Below, one piece after another: positions 1 to 12,686 of a stretch of 64,000 nt of DNA. The DNA lies in contig WHVY01000002.1 in the NCBI GenBank assembly GCA_022266195.1, positions 12,539,001 through 12,603,000 on the forward strand, given 5' to 3'. The position numbers were made by a program, and so were the translations under genes. Numbering within the stretch: position 1 is the first letter of the stretch; each line of letters starts with the position of its first letter. The notes beneath the pieces are model-generated. The model saw only the letters and a program-made list of their open reading frames with translations, did not search any database and had not been told where the DNA came from. This DNA is from Tetranychus cinnabarinus. Lineage: Eukaryota; Arthropoda; Arachnida; Trombidiformes; Tetranychidae.

Positions 1-9
1 AGTCCAGGT

Positions 10-3000
10 TTAAATTTCAGGTTCACTGCTAGTATGTCCATCAGTACTATCTGTGGTTCCATAAGTTGGTTCTCTACAATGAACTATCTGTTTCTGTCTG
101 GAATACTCGGGATCCCATGTTTGAAGCCTAGCTGAAGCAAACAGTACAAAAGCCAATCCACCCAGAGCATATATACCCGCCGTCAAATAGAACACTTTGG
201 ACCAGTTTTTCAACGTTTCATCTTCTCCGACAAACTCTTTCACAGCACTTTGGATCAAAACACCAGGCATATTGCTGAAGCAATTTGTGATTCCCATAAG
301 AGTTCCAGCAAAAGTTGGTGCCATTTCAACATGAACAATCGACGATCCTGCAAGAGTAGCTGCTCCTAATGAAATAGCCACAATGAACAGGACAACTACT
401 TTAACACGATCGGTCCCCAGTGAAGGAATAATAATGAAACAAATAGCTGGACCAAAAGCACCTAAATTAAAAGGAAAAATACAAAAATTGAATATAATAA
501 CAGTCAAAGTTCAATAGATCCTTAGCAACTCTTTTAAATAATCGATAAAATGTTTCCAAAAATATATCAGTGTATCAAAATCCTTTGAATTAGGGCAGAT
601 AAGAAACTGATAAATTTTTCAAACGACAACTAACCAATTGCGGTGAAAAATTTGCGCAAACAGGTGATGCTGAATCTACCAGATCTACGTATTCTGTCAC
701 AGATAACGCCAAATAACATGGAACAAATAGCCGCAGATAAATGTGGCAAACTGGAAAGTAAACCATTCTGTAAATATAAAAAAGGATTGTATCAGCAACG
801 TATATCTATCAATATTTGATGAAAGCGTGAACACAGCACGAAACAATAAGTCGTTTCGATCTGCTCTAAAATTACCGATTCAATCTTCATGTTTAAGATT
901 TCAGCCAAATAGGTTGGTTCCTGAGTAGCAACCACGTAAAGTCCCCATGTGTAGGAAAATTGACTGACAATAGCCGCAAATAATGGTAATGAAGTCAATA
1001 AATCCTCGATTGGAAGCGAAGGCGCCTGAATTGGAAAAAGAAAAAAAACGATTAGTATTTACAGAATAATTAAATAATTTCAGAAAATAGCAAACAAAAT
1101 ATTATAATCATTAAAATCGACTGAAGATAAAAATATTCCTATGGGAAGTAAACATTGAAAATAAACGATAATGAAACAAGATGTTATCAAATCTAATGAT
1201 CAAACGAGCGAAGTCTGTAATTATTTATGAATCGCTATCATGGTTAGATTATTCGTAGCATGAAAAACATTTGTATAATAACAAAGAAAGAAGATGAAAT
1301 TTCTATTAATCACTCATTGGAAAAGATATTTACACAATGGTAATATATTGAGAATAATGAAAATTATTAATTTCCTGAGAACTAATCCATAGCTTGGTTA
1401 TTGTGAGACTACATAGAGACATCAACCGTGATTAAGATTAACAATTAGAGGAAATGTTGAGGATGTTTACATTTCCTGATTTCATCTAAATTGGGAAAAA
1501 AGTCATTCAATTACAATGACAATTGAATTAATGATAACATGAAATTATCCTTTCACAACACAACAAATTTAAGTTGATTATCAATGAGAAAGAGTATTCA
1601 TTTTCAGATCAATTATCAGATTCTCATAAAGAAATCATTGATCTTTATTGATCAATATTTCTTTATGTTTAAAGTGCAATACACCAAAAGGCATCTCAAG
1701 AGCTGAAACAAAAAATATTTTATATTAAAACATATGGTTGATCTTTATTACATTTTTTAGTCCTTAATCAACGGAAAATATTGAATTGTACTGTTACACT
1801 ACAACAATAAACCAGTTTTTTAGCAGGTAAAATAAATTCACTTCCTGATATTTGTTCACAAATCAAGAAATCATTATTTAAACTTGAATTTCCCATGTCA
1901 ATGGTTGCAACAAATGATACATTTAATGATCTTGAAATATTCAAGGGTAATGTAGTAGCAAAATTAAAATTTTAAATAATTAAGAGAAGTGAAAATCATC
2001 AAACTAGAAGCTGTTATCTGTAAGTTAATTCATAACAAATGAAACACAATTTATGCTGAATTTAAGCTGTTAATCTAGTGATAATTCAATAGACACCCAT
2101 GAATTGTGACATTAATATGATTAAAACAGGGTAAACCTAATTGATTAGCTTTTCTTGTTTGAAGAGTATCAATGAATAATGATAATTATTGGACTGTTAT
2201 ATAGATTGTAAAATTGATTGGGATAAAAAATTAAACAACCAATTTCAATGAACAGTTAAGAGTGTAAAATGTGTTGATTTGAGATGGATAATTGACTGGA
2301 TTTAGAGCCAATTACAGTTATATATACATGTAATGGTGACAATTGAACGGTTGGTTTGTTCAGATAATGTGAAAGTCATGAACAGTGAAAAGTAGATAAC
2401 CAAGAAAATGTTTAAAAAGACTGACAACTTCAAGTGTTTGTCCAGTTTACCATGAATCACCCTTTTTCAACATTGTTCACTTTCTCAGGTAACTACTAAT
2501 GGAAATCAACTATCGATTATCATTTTGATGGCTTTGATTAAACTTGAATTTTTTAGCTTGAGATATCCATTTGATTCAGCTTTTCGGATTTATGAAGGTT
2601 AGTTTAAACTGTCAGTTGAATCAAAGTAAACAATAGAGGTATTTGTGAAGAATCAGCTGAATGATTGAAGTAATTCAATAGATTATCTTATTAGTTCAGA
2701 TTGTTTAATGATGATGCATTCAACTCTGGCTAAATATTTCGATTCTACAGCTTTTTTCAAAAATCATCAGCTAACGAGATAACAAAAGAGGAACAAAAAG
2801 ATGTAACTTTCTTCAGAATTAGATTTTACCAGGCAAACAATTAAATGGGTCAGGTAACTGAGCTAAGTAGACAGCTTAGCCTTCGAGCGGACCATTTTTT
2901 GTGTGCTTTCACTTTTCTGGCAATAATTGTTGATGTTTTGTGAATTTAAACAAAAAAAGATTAAGAGTTTGCACATATAGAACAATAAAATTACTGTAAT

Positions 3001-3937
3001 AATAGCAAATAGAAAAGGGTTGACGTAAATGATCAAAAATCTGGATTTAAAATGGGATGAGAAGTACGAAAAATGAGAAAATTTAAAAATATAATGGATA
3101 AATGAAATCAGTTATTTGTAAAAAGTCTTTCAATTGCACTTTTTTTCAATCACTCAATCATTTACTGAATATTTTAAATTGATAAATATTTACCTTTGAA
3201 TCTTTAGTTTTAGCTCGTCCCAAATTAATTAAGGCAACTTCTCGTTCATTGATCCAAGGATGATCTTCAGGAGATTCATAGACTAGAGTTAACCATAAAA
3301 TATACCAAATAACGCCTGAAGCCCCAAGGATATAATAAATGGCTGGCCAACCACCCAGAAAATCAGTTCCTGAAAGATAGCCAGCTAATGTACCAGAAAA
3401 TACTATTCCAATAGGTCCACCAGAGTAGATAAATGAGCCAACAATGGATCGCTCTTTGATAGGAGCCCAACGAGCATACATTGAATGCATTGCTGGAAAG
3501 GTAACACCGAGACAAAGTCCTTGGAAAAGACGAACAATGAATGCTGCTGTAACTGACCATCGAGCAGCAAAAGGAAAAGCAAATGACAACATTGAAGCAG
3601 TAAAAACACCGGTTCCAAAAATATGTTTAGATCCAAAAATTTCTGCGATTCTACCTGCAGGTAACTGAGATGCTGTGTATCCGTAAAAGAAGGCTTGAAG
3701 TACTGTATTACGTGTGTCATGAGACCAATTGAGCTTATTACTGTTTGTATCATTTGAACTGGACATCAGGGTTGTTGTAAGGCCACTGGAAGAGGTGTTA
3801 TTTGTGTCTGGATCAGACATGGCAACAATAGTTACACTAAGAATGTTTTTGATCCCATGGTTGAGTATAAAACCATAAAAGGAAATGGCAACAAACACGA
3901 AACGCCATTTTATTCTCGAGTTCGATCTGTTAGCCAT
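10..3937 (-). CDS. SLC17-family anion/sodium-phosphate-type transporter (sialin-like MFS)
   Basis: Four coding exons on the minus strand: 3937-3194, 1025-876, 767-635 and 461-10. All junctions have GT/AG and the phases agree, giving about 492 aa, the usual SLC17 length. The N-terminus has a short basic stretch, a first membrane helix and an Asn/Ser-rich luminal loop with several NxT/NxS sites. The loop MYARWAP followed by ERS is the SLC17 signature after TM4. Later exons hold helices with SLPHLSAA and MPGV-type segments and a cytoplasmic Glu-rich tail. SLC17 members move organic anions (sialate, glutamate, phosphate, urate) using proton or sodium gradients in plasma or lysosomal/vesicular membranes; the substrate cannot be read here. 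The start is the ATG at 3937, with no better one upstream. Intron 1 is 2.2 kb, the others are about 110-175 bp. Confidence 0.9.
1026..3193. other. Large first intron of the SLC17 gene
   Basis: This AT-rich 2.2-kb intron lies between the exon donor (3193-3192 on the minus strand) and the acceptor before 1025. I see no open frame of note, no mobile element and no clear repeat in it. Confidence 0.6.
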
Positions 3938-6071
3938 ATTATGGAAACAATTGGGTTAATTTTATAATCTAAAATTATATTTGTCCAAAAATAGGTATGT
4001 TGAGAGACTAGATTTTAAAATTAGACAGCATAAATCTAGCGGATAGATCAGAGTGTAAAATGAAACCAATTTAACATTTGGCGATGAGATAAGTCAACTG
4101 AATTCCAATTATTATTTACTTTAAACACAAGTCCACGGTTGAATCAAAACAGGTGAATGTGGAATGGGAAAAACTTGATCAAGAAATAAATTTGGCAATC
4201 AAATAACGGAGACAGTAGTGTAATGGAGAGTACATTCAACAACCAAAACAAAGGCAACTTTCGGCTATGTGTCTGGAATATAGTGGCTTCAATTTTGGTT
4301 CCTTGTAGGCATAGATGATACAGATGTAAAAATAAAATCGTAATTCAATAACAGTGTAGTTTCCTGACAGGAGGGTACTTTGTGATGATGATGTTGAAAT
4401 TCACTCCTTCAATAAAATTGTAATAGATGAAAATGATAAATAAAAATTACAAGTAAACCAATGGATGAAATAAGTGAGTTATAAGGTTTATATGCGATGT
4501 GAGTGAGTTGTGGTATTTTTCACAATCTTTGTCTCTCTCTTTTTCATTGTCAAATGTTTTAACGTTTTACCAATATGTTGATTGACTTAAATCGCACAGT
4601 AGTAGATGAAATACATCTAATGGGCAAATACATTTAAATTAAATCGATATCGAGTCTTTATGACAACACAACGTGACACATATGACAAGACAATTAAAAG
4701 TTGGTAACCTGAAAAGGTAATCAAACCATAAGAAGAGAGAATCAAGTTGACGATTTGATGATATTGGTGGTGATAATGTTGATATAATATAATGATGAAT
4801 TCAGTGAGTAAAGGGAAAAAATAGACAAGAAAAGAAATAAACTAAAAATTATAAGACATTAAGAAAGGGTATAGATAAAGTCCCATCAAGCTTGAGAACA
4901 AAAGGAAAACATGAAGAAAGTCTGTTGTGAGTCAAACATATGAAATCTGAAGCTATTCAACATGATCGTGAATCAGTTGCTGAGAAAACAAGTTAACAAT
5001 CTCAAGCAATTCAAGGAAAATCACTTTTCTTACTCTTACTACAGACTAACTTCAATGAGGTTCAAGAGCAGCATTATTGAAGGTAACAACAAGCAAACAG
5101 ATTTTAGAGGGAGGTTATAAAGGAATATAGAAACACCCACAAAATTTGAGGGGTTGAATTTTAATTTAACTTTCGCCTTTCAGTGAACCTTAATGGTTTT
5201 GGAGCACAAACTGATTCAAATTTTTTACATTTCAATACAATGATACATGAAGATCTCACCAAAAACTCATTAATTATATCATTTGTGAATGATTTTCTCA
5301 ATGTTTTATATTATTATACGTTTACTTTTTAGGTTATCTGATCGAAAATTGGTTGATTCAGGAATTAATAAAGATCAATGGATTGAGAGGAGTACTTTTC
5401 CATTAAAGTATACACAGCCACGAAGATTGAGTTCCAAACATTGGTTTTTGATTGTTTTTAGTTTGTCTTTAGTTTGCTAACCGAAAGTTCTTGAGAGAAC
5501 TAATTGTTCATAAAACATAATAAATTTTATTCGAATGACCTGACCTGTGGTACTTCCCTTGTACATAAAAATCATAAAGCATCACAAATTATAAAGCAGT
5601 TTATTACCAAAAAATAATATCATTTAATCAATTGTATTTTATAATTAGATGTTTTGTTATGATCCAATGGCTTGTACCAGATTAAAAATTTATATTGTGT
5701 AACTATTTTCATAGATATTTATCGATTTAGAATCGAAAAGAATGACTTTTTATGGACTTGAAGAGACTTTAGTATAAAAAATATTGATAACCATTAGCTA
5801 CACTTCAATTTCTTGATAACAGAAATAAAGACAATGAATAGATTCACCGAAGACCCAATTGATTCTGGTTAGCTGAATAAATTTCAATCAGAAAAATATT
5901 AATACCATACAACTACAGTAATCATAACTATTTGCAGAATATTACAAGATCAACTGGATCAGGAATAGTCCATATTGTCGACTATGCTATGATGAACTCA
6001 GATCAATCAAAATAGGGCAGTTTTCCAGCTTAGCATTACTCAATGATTTGTTGGATGATAATTTAGTATGA
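3938..6071. other. Intergenic region between SLC17 and lipase genes
   Basis: This AT-rich spacer holds the SLC17 promoter side (3938 onward) and the lipase 3' flank. A short plus-strand open stretch near 5289-5480 has no coding character. No repeats or RNA genes are recognised. Confidence 0.5.
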
Positions 6072-7362
6072 TCATGTATTACCCGCCAGAGTTGATAAAG
6101 TACAGTCTCTCAATGGATTTTCGCTTGCTTGTATGCATATTAAGCCTTTCGAGCCTTCCACTCTACTGTTCAAATTTGTTTTAGCATCGAGATAAGTTGT
6201 GGTACCCAAATAATTACATGGTGAATAACGAAAGCCACAGCCAGGAAATAAGCTGGCTGTGTAAATAACCAGACAGTAAAAATGTGAACAGCTAGGAGTA
6301 CCAAGACAACCGGGTTGCTCGATATACGAATAAGGCAAATTGACTAAATACTTTGTGTTACCAGTTGCATTGAAGGAACCAAAACGAAGAGTTAAGGCCT
6401 GTAACTCTGTTATTAAGGGAATCTCAAAATTGAAAGTACATTGGACCATATCAACAGCTTTAGCCAGACCAGGTTTCAACTGTTTATCGACAAAGTTACT
6501 TGAGAAGTAAAATGGTGGTCCTGATGGATCTAAACCTGCAAAGAAGTTAAAAAATTGTATTAATGAAAAGACTCAAGAAAATAATTCAACCAATTCTAAG
6601 GAACTGATTACTATTCAGCTTATTATGCTATAATTATTTACCAACTAAATGACCCAGTGTAATGTCATATCTTTCTTTAAGCCAAGTGGATATAAAATAT
6701 AACATGTTACCACCAGCTGAAAAGCCAACGACTCTAATACCATCTGGATCAATACAAGGAGAATCTTTATCAATGACTAGTTTTTTAGCAATTAGATTAG
6801 CGGTTACACGACCCACAACTTGTACATCAGCATGCATGACAAAAAAATTTGCCGCAGGAATAGGAAAACCAAAGGCAACCACTGGATCAGCTGGATATCT
6901 CCAATCAACAAGAATTACATGGTCAAAAGTTTTAAGCAACACTACGGCGGGAAGAAGGTAAAGTTGATCAGTAGATTGTGATAGATAACCATGGATTACA
7001 AAAGCAACCTTTTCTCCACATTTAATACGCGATAAATCCTGGGTTAACCGAGTTGGAGATGATCGAGAGAGAAGATAAAATTGGATTCCCATATTGTCCG
7101 GAGGCTCTGGACACACCGAGTAAAAGGGTAAACTGAAATAACGTGATAAATCCCATGGAGGGAAACATCCTATATCTGCTTCAGGGTAACACACTTCTTC
7201 TAAACACGGAATAAACACTCTTGGATTAAACACCTGGTCAAGTGTCAAGGGCTGATTGAAGACAGGCCTAACCAGAGTCAATATGATACCAATGAGAGTT
7301 ACGAGTTTACTTTTTGTCAAATATTGACCCGCGAGAAACAAAAATGACAATTGACTAGACAT
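6072..7362 (-). CDS. Secreted neutral lipase, pancreatic-lipase-like family
   Basis: Two exons, 7362-6642 and 6535-6072, joined in phase across a 107-bp intron to give about 394 aa. The junction completes the motif GLDPSGP. A hydrophobic N-terminal segment fits a signal peptide or anchor. The alpha/beta-hydrolase core shows VIHGYL (oxyanion loop), ILVDW, the nucleophile elbow GFSAGG (GxSxG with Ala in place of the common Leu), Asp in GLDPSGP and a His in PSCSH where the family has its catalytic His, so a Ser-Asp-His triad appears present. Cys-rich spacing suggests extracellular disulfides. The family hydrolyses triacylglycerols or phospholipids; the substrate is not deducible. I chose the ATG at 7362 because the open frame further upstream has no ATG. 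Confidence 0.85.
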
Positions 7363-8485
7363 GTTAGTGATTTGAAGCAACTCAGTTGATTGATCATAAT
7401 TTCCAATGAATTTTTCTTCAAGCCAAGATTATCGAAAACAGCACAAGTAATTCAAGTTATGCATTAATAATTATAACCATTACTCATTCAAAAGACCCTT
7501 ATTGAATATATTAATATTTAAATCAGACTATGATTGTATAAACTCGAAACCTGGGTAATTTGACTTATTTAGATAACGAATAGCAAAGATTTTAGTGTAA
7601 GATTATTATAATTAGAGCTTATTACTGTTCCAATTAGTTACATTTGTATGAACTTTTATTGAGGATGAACTGGAAAAATCATCAGAAATTCATCTAAATG
7701 TTATCATTTGCCTTTATCTACTAAATATTAAAATAATACCAAAATATTTCACCGATTGAAGAGTCCTGCTTAATCATGTTTATTTTGATCTTACATGTGT
7801 ATTTATGTCTTTCATGTCTTTACTATCGTTTTGATAGTGAAAAAAAGGATGCTAAAGTCCAATGTAAATGCAGTGGAATTTTTTCGCATCAGGAAATGAG
7901 AGCTAAAATAATAATATATCTCAATTGAAGCAAATTAGACTATTCAATAAGTTTAATCTTAAGTAATACAAAAATAAAAGCTAATCATCGATTTGTATCA
8001 GCCTGATTGACTTGAATAGTTTGTATAGTCAAGTATTAATGATCTACTGGTACTATTGGGTATCTTATCAACGTCACAAACAAATTAATTATTAAGCATC
8101 TTTTTAGCAGGCTCAGTATATTAATTAGACATGATTAAATTTGAATTACGATACCCTTAAATTAAGCACTACACCCGAAAGGTTAATGCTTTATTAGCAT
8201 ACAAAAATTTGGTAAGGTTGTACTAGAGGCTGTCAGCTCGATATTCAATGTATTTATTATTTTTGGACTTTTGATGAAAATTTATAAAATACTTTTAATG
8301 TCTGTAATTTATAATTTTCATTGTCCATAAATAAATTAAAAATTATATAATTTTGGTAAATGTTACATCTGAATGCAAACCGTAATTAACTGATGGGCCC
8401 TCAACTGGTAGATTTTGTTTGAGTTTTATAAACCCGCGTTTTGTTTGTTCTTAACTTATATAGTATACTTTTACTTGAAATAATC
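7363..8485. other. Divergent intergenic region, lipase / SART3
   Basis: About 1.1 kb separating two divergently transcribed genes, so it should hold both promoters. The sequence is AT-rich with no distinct TATA box, repeat or RNA gene that I can support. Confidence 0.5.
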
Positions 8486-11182
8486 ATGGTTCAATGTGTA
8501 AACGATAAAGACACTGAAGAGTCCAAAAATATGTCAGATGAAGACAGTGACGAAGATGATGCTGATTATCAGGATGAAGGGATGGACGACAATGAAACTG
8601 ATGGCAGTGAGGACAGTGATGTTAGTGATGGTGATGACGATGATTCAAGTAGCGACGATGATGAAGACGATGTCTCTGATGAAAAAAAGTTGGAAGAAGC
8701 TAAGGCAATCCAAGATCACCTTCTTGACAACCCATTCGATTATGATCAACATCTAAAGCTCATTGAAATTGCTGGAGAGATCGGTGACTTACACATGATT
8801 AATAAAGCTCGAGAAAACATGTCGTCTATATTTCCATTAACACCTACTCTTTGGCTTGATTGGATTTCGACAGAAAAAAAGCTGGCAACAGATGAAGAAG
8901 ATTATCAGTGCATTATTGAGCTTTTTGAACGAGCCTTAAAAGATTATGTTTCTGTCAAATTATGGCTGGAGTATATCTATTTTGTTGTAATGATTCCCGG
9001 TGAAACGAGCCATGTTTTTTCAGTTCGCAAAATCTGCGAAAGAGCTATAAATTCAGTTGGACTGCACGTAACAGAAGGGTCATCCGTGTGGATTGCTTAC
9101 AGAACCTTCGAGTCTGGAATAATCGAACTAATCGATCAAAAAGAATTGGTTAATCAATATAAAAAGATTTTTGACCTGTACAAAAGACAATTAGCCATCC
9201 CCTTGATAGGTATGGAGGAGACCAAACAAGAGTTTCACGTTTGGTACGAAAAAGCAAAGACTCAATGCCCAGGCTTGGATGTTGATCCAGAATCCATCAA
9301 CTATGGTTACGAACAAGCTTCGTTATTGTTGAAAAAACTTGATGAATTTGAGCAAGAAATAATTGCATCAGAACCGCCGCATTATGAAGCTTTTTTAAAA
9401 TACATCGAGTATGAAGAAGCGAATGGATCTCCACCACGTGTACAATGTATCTATGAGCGAGCTTTGATCGAAAATTGCTTACAACCAAAGTTATGGATTG
9501 ATTATGCTCAATATTTGGACAAAAAAGTTCAGGATTTAGATTTGATAAAACCTATTTACGAAAGAGCTGTGCGTAACTGTCCTTGGACTGTAAATATTTG
9601 GATAAACTATCTTCGTTCTTTGGAAAGAAACAAAGCTGACCACGAAACAATTAAAAGTGTATTTGAAAAATCCTTAGAAACAACTTTTCAAAGTAGTAGT
9701 GACTATCTTGACTTGTGGTTAACGTATCTTGATTATCTGAGGAGACGGACTGATTGGAATGACAAAAATCAAATAGAACAGTTGAGAAAGAACTTTGCTG
9801 CCGCAGTTGAAAGTCTCGCCAAAATTGGTGGTGATGATTCCTGTTCTATCCCTCTCTACATGGCAAAGATTGAAGCCAAGTATATTAAAAACATGGGAGA
9901 AGCGAGAAGGATTTGGAATGAACTTTTTCAATCAAGAAAAGATCTCACTGCAATCGATTCAACATGGATCGAATATGCCAATTTTGAAAAGCTTTATGGA
10001 GATGATGCTCATTTCAAAAAAGCTCTCATTAGAGGACTTAACTCTAATGTGAATTACCCAGAAACTCTCGGGGCTCTTTTGATAAAGCATATTCGGGAAG
10101 AGAGCGTGTCAATTGCTGAGTTTGATGAAATTATGGAACAATATGAAAAGGCTATGACCAAAGTAACGAAGAAGCGAGAGGAATTAACCAAAAAGATGGA
10201 AGAAGAAAAATCAGCAAAGGCAAAACTAAAGACCGGTAAATTTGATAAAAGCAAAGGATCAGCTTCACAAAATGTGATTGAGGGTGAATTCAAAATTCCT
10301 GAACCACCTGGTAAATCAAGTAATGAAGAATATAAAAACAAATTTAAAAAGTCGGCTAATGCAGTCAAAGATGAAAAAGTATTGGCTGAAATGCAGCGAC
10401 AAGCGAGTTATAAAGAGAAAGGAGATGACGAACGAAAATTGAACACTATTGTTGTCAAGAATTTAGCTTATTCAGTTTATGAAGATAAGCTTAGAGAAAA
10501 TTTCTCCAAATTTGGTGAAATAGTTGACATTCGATTGGTCCGTAATTACAAAGGGCAATCTGCTGGTTATGGTTTTATTGAATTTGCACAAATCAAATCA
10601 GTTAAAGAAGCTTTAAAACATGATCGTCTTAAAATTGATGGCCGAGAATGCTACATCGATGAAATGGGTAAAAAGTATAATTTCAAATTTAGCTTATCAA
10701 GAGAAAACAATAAATTGTTCGTCAGCAATTTAGACAAGCGTGTTACAAATGAACAACTTACTAGCATATTTGAGAAATATGGTAACCTTAAGGACGTTCG
10801 AATTGCAACCCTTCGTAATGGTAAATCAAAGGGCTACGCTTACATTGAATACAAGAGTGAAGTAGAAGCCAATGATGCTCTTAAAGCAAATGGAATGTTG
10901 GTTCTCGATAAGACAATCAAAGTTCAAATTAGTGATCCATCAGCCAAGAAGTCAGATTCATTTCTTGGCTCTGGATTGATGCAACATTCAGCATCAAATA
11001 TCTCAGCCAAACGACGAATCAATGTTCCGCTGATTCCCCTTTCTGTCCGAAAAAAGCTCAAGGTAGAAGAATCTGACTCATCTCCGACTGCATCGACATC
11101 CAGCTCATCACTGTCTCAAAGTAACAGTAACGTCCAAAAGGACGCAATGGATACTTCATTGCCCTCTACTTCAAAAGTTTGA
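8486..11182 (+). CDS. SART3: SART3 / p110 U4/U6 snRNP recycling factor
   Basis: Single-exon frame of 898 aa from the ATG at 8486; the frame is open upstream without another ATG. An acidic Asp/Glu/Ser-rich N-terminus precedes about a dozen HAT repeats (roughly residues 75-560, Trp/Tyr-rich such as LWIDYAQYLDKK and IWINYLRSLERN), a Lys/Glu-rich linker, and two RRMs. RRM1 shows RNP2 IVVKNL and RNP1 GYGFIEF; RRM2 shows LFVSNL and KGYAYIEY. The family anneals U4 and U6 snRNAs during tri-snRNP recycling and escorts USP15/USP4. Length is close to the human protein (about 960 aa). The C-terminus keeps a basic VPLIPLSVRKKLK stretch but ends in Ser/Thr-rich sequence, without the SNADF-type Lsm-interaction tail seen in vertebrates. 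Confidence 0.95.
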   Translation: MVQCVNDKDTEESKNMSDEDSDEDDADYQDEGMDDNETDGSEDSDVSDGDDDDSSSDDDEDDVSDEKKLEEAKAIQDHLLDNPFDYDQHLKLIEIAGEIGDLHMINKARENMSSIFPLTPTLWLDWISTEKKLATDEEDYQCIIELFERALKDYVSVKLWLEYIYFVVMIPGETSHVFSVRKICERAINSVGLHVTEGSSVWIAYRTFESGIIELIDQKELVNQYKKIFDLYKRQLAIPLIGMEETKQEFHVWYEKAKTQCPGLDVDPESINYGYEQASLLLKKLDEFEQEIIASEPPHYEAFLKYIEYEEANGSPPRVQCIYERALIENCLQPKLWIDYAQYLDKKVQDLDLIKPIYERAVRNCPWTVNIWINYLRSLERNKADHETIKSVFEKSLETTFQSSSDYLDLWLTYLDYLRRRTDWNDKNQIEQLRKNFAAAVESLAKIGGDDSCSIPLYMAKIEAKYIKNMGEARRIWNELFQSRKDLTAIDSTWIEYANFEKLYGDDAHFKKALIRGLNSNVNYPETLGALLIKHIREESVSIAEFDEIMEQYEKAMTKVTKKREELTKKMEEEKSAKAKLKTGKFDKSKGSASQNVIEGEFKIPEPPGKSSNEEYKNKFKKSANAVKDEKVLAEMQRQASYKEKGDDERKLNTIVVKNLAYSVYEDKLRENFSKFGEIVDIRLVRNYKGQSAGYGFIEFAQIKSVKEALKHDRLKIDGRECYIDEMGKKYNFKFSLSRENNKLFVSNLDKRVTNEQLTSIFEKYGNLKDVRIATLRNGKSKGYAYIEYKSEVEANDALKANGMLVLDKTIKVQISDPSAKKSDSFLGSGLMQHSASNISAKRRINVPLIPLSVRKKLKVEESDSSPTASTSSSSLSQSNSNVQKDAMDTSLPSTSKV

Positions 11183-11584
11183 ACTGTAAATTTTTCTTGT
11201 TCCTCATTATTTCTTTTTAAAGAAACAATTATGAAAACTTAAAAATAAGTCTATACTAATAATTTATAAATTATTAAAATTATATTTTATTTCTATTTGT
11301 ATCAGTGTTGAACGATTTCTATACCTTCAGATCTTTCCTTAGACAAACCGAGAACTGTAATCGCGAATTGACAACTGCAACCAATTTCAACGACAAAAGT
11401 ACTGAGGAATTATAGATTTTGAAGAAAAAATTAAACATTTCAGGATAAAGCAACTTTAGAATTGAAATCTGTGGCTATGAGAAGATAAAACTATAGCCAC
11501 CAGATGCCAGTTTGCGCATTCAGTTTGTTTTCGTTTTCAATGTTATTGAATCAATAAATTTTTTTTGCTTAACAAATTGTAATC
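11183..11584. other. SART3 3' flank and promoter of the next gene
   Basis: AT-rich 402 bp between two plus-strand genes. It should contain the SART3 3' UTR and the start site of the small mitochondrial-type gene. No other feature is seen. Confidence 0.5.
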
Positions 11585-12029
11585 ATGTCTCAACCATCGG
11601 TCAGAATTTTAAAATCTTTCAATAAATTCTCCGTCATTAAACGAGGCTTTCACAGATCATTACCCCTTTTTGAACAACCAAATATCCGATGGATTGCTGG
11701 CTCTAATAAAGCGCCTAGCTATAGAAAGTTTGATATGACCAAGAAGGAAGAAGGTAAGATGCAAATTTCAATGTTTTTATTCAGGCTGATTCTAATTTCT
11801 TTTTCTTTTTCTTTTCCATCATTCGATGAATTTTTATTCAAAACATATCTCAGAGCTGGAACCTGAATATATTAAAAATGATACCTATAGATACAGACTT
11901 CTTTTGGCTGTGCTTTTCTTCTTCATGGCTAAATCATACTGGAGGTTTTCTGATTTCAAATTTATCAGAACTGAAGTGGAATTGACTGAATTCCTTCAAG
12001 CAGAACAAGCTCGTTTGAATCAACATTGA
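11585..12029 (+). CDS. Small single-membrane-span protein, probably mitochondrial
   Basis: Two exons, 11585-11753 and 11854-12029, with a 100-bp GT-AG intron and matched phase, giving 114 aa. The N-terminus is basic, hydroxylated and without acidic residues (VIKRGFHRSLP), as expected of a mitochondrial targeting peptide. A conserved-looking NDTYRYR is followed by one membrane helix (LLLAVLFFFMAKSYW) and a charged C-terminal helix ending in Gln/His. Size and layout resemble the small accessory subunits of respiratory complex I or cytochrome oxidase, but I cannot name the subunit. Retaining the intron would give a divergent 93-aa ending, which looks like non-coding readthrough. Confidence 0.75.
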
Positions 12030-12686
12030 GTAAATATCTTTAGTCGTTTCATTGCAAAAGGACAAATAAAAGGATGTTTATAAAATCTATTTGCTCTTCA
12101 ATGTTAAAAATAGGATTAATCCACTTTAAATTGAATGTACAAAAACGTTAAATTACTATCAAATAAATGAATTTTAGCTGCTATGAATTTCTGTGAACAT
12201 ATTATCACTATTAAATCATTAAAGAGTTTGAAAAAATTGGGAAAAAATTAATCTTGAGTTATCCTAAATATTCACAAGAGTGGAATGCGTTCCAAATAAC
12301 AACCAGCAGAATATTTGTATTGCCTCGAGGAACCATAGGTAAAAAAATTAGTACGAGTTGTGAATTTGATCTGTTTACAAGACAATTTGTCTTACAATTT
12401 GTTAAACATTATGACTTTCAGAATGAAAGTCGATTGAAAAGCCGATTGAATTGATTGTTACCGCACGCGCTAGAGGGCGACTTATTAGATTTATGCAACA
12501 TTCAAAATTTTATTTCTTATTCAACAATTTGTATGTTTTTATTTATAACTTGTATTTTTGTTTATTCATAATTCTTAATTAAGATTTTTTCAGGTGAGTT
12601 CTATATCTGTTGCTTGTTACGTCAAATATTGATAAAATAAATGATATTAATTGAAAACTCATTCCTTCTAGATTATCGCTAGCAAA
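12030..12686. other. Intergenic region with probable 5' UTR intron of the TFIP11-like gene
   Basis: A GT at about 12596 (GTGAGT) and a polypyrimidine-AG acceptor ending at 12670 (CCTTCTAG) just before the start codon suggest a short 5' UTR intron. A 66-codon open stretch near 12254-12454 has no ATG at its start and no coding features. Confidence 0.4.

Noticed and set aside
5289..5480. 63-codon open stretch on the plus strand
   Set aside because: Low-complexity, AT-driven composition with no domain, signal or splice context.
12254..12454. 66-codon open stretch between two genes
   Set aside because: No ATG at its beginning and no recognisable protein features; lies in intergenic sequence.
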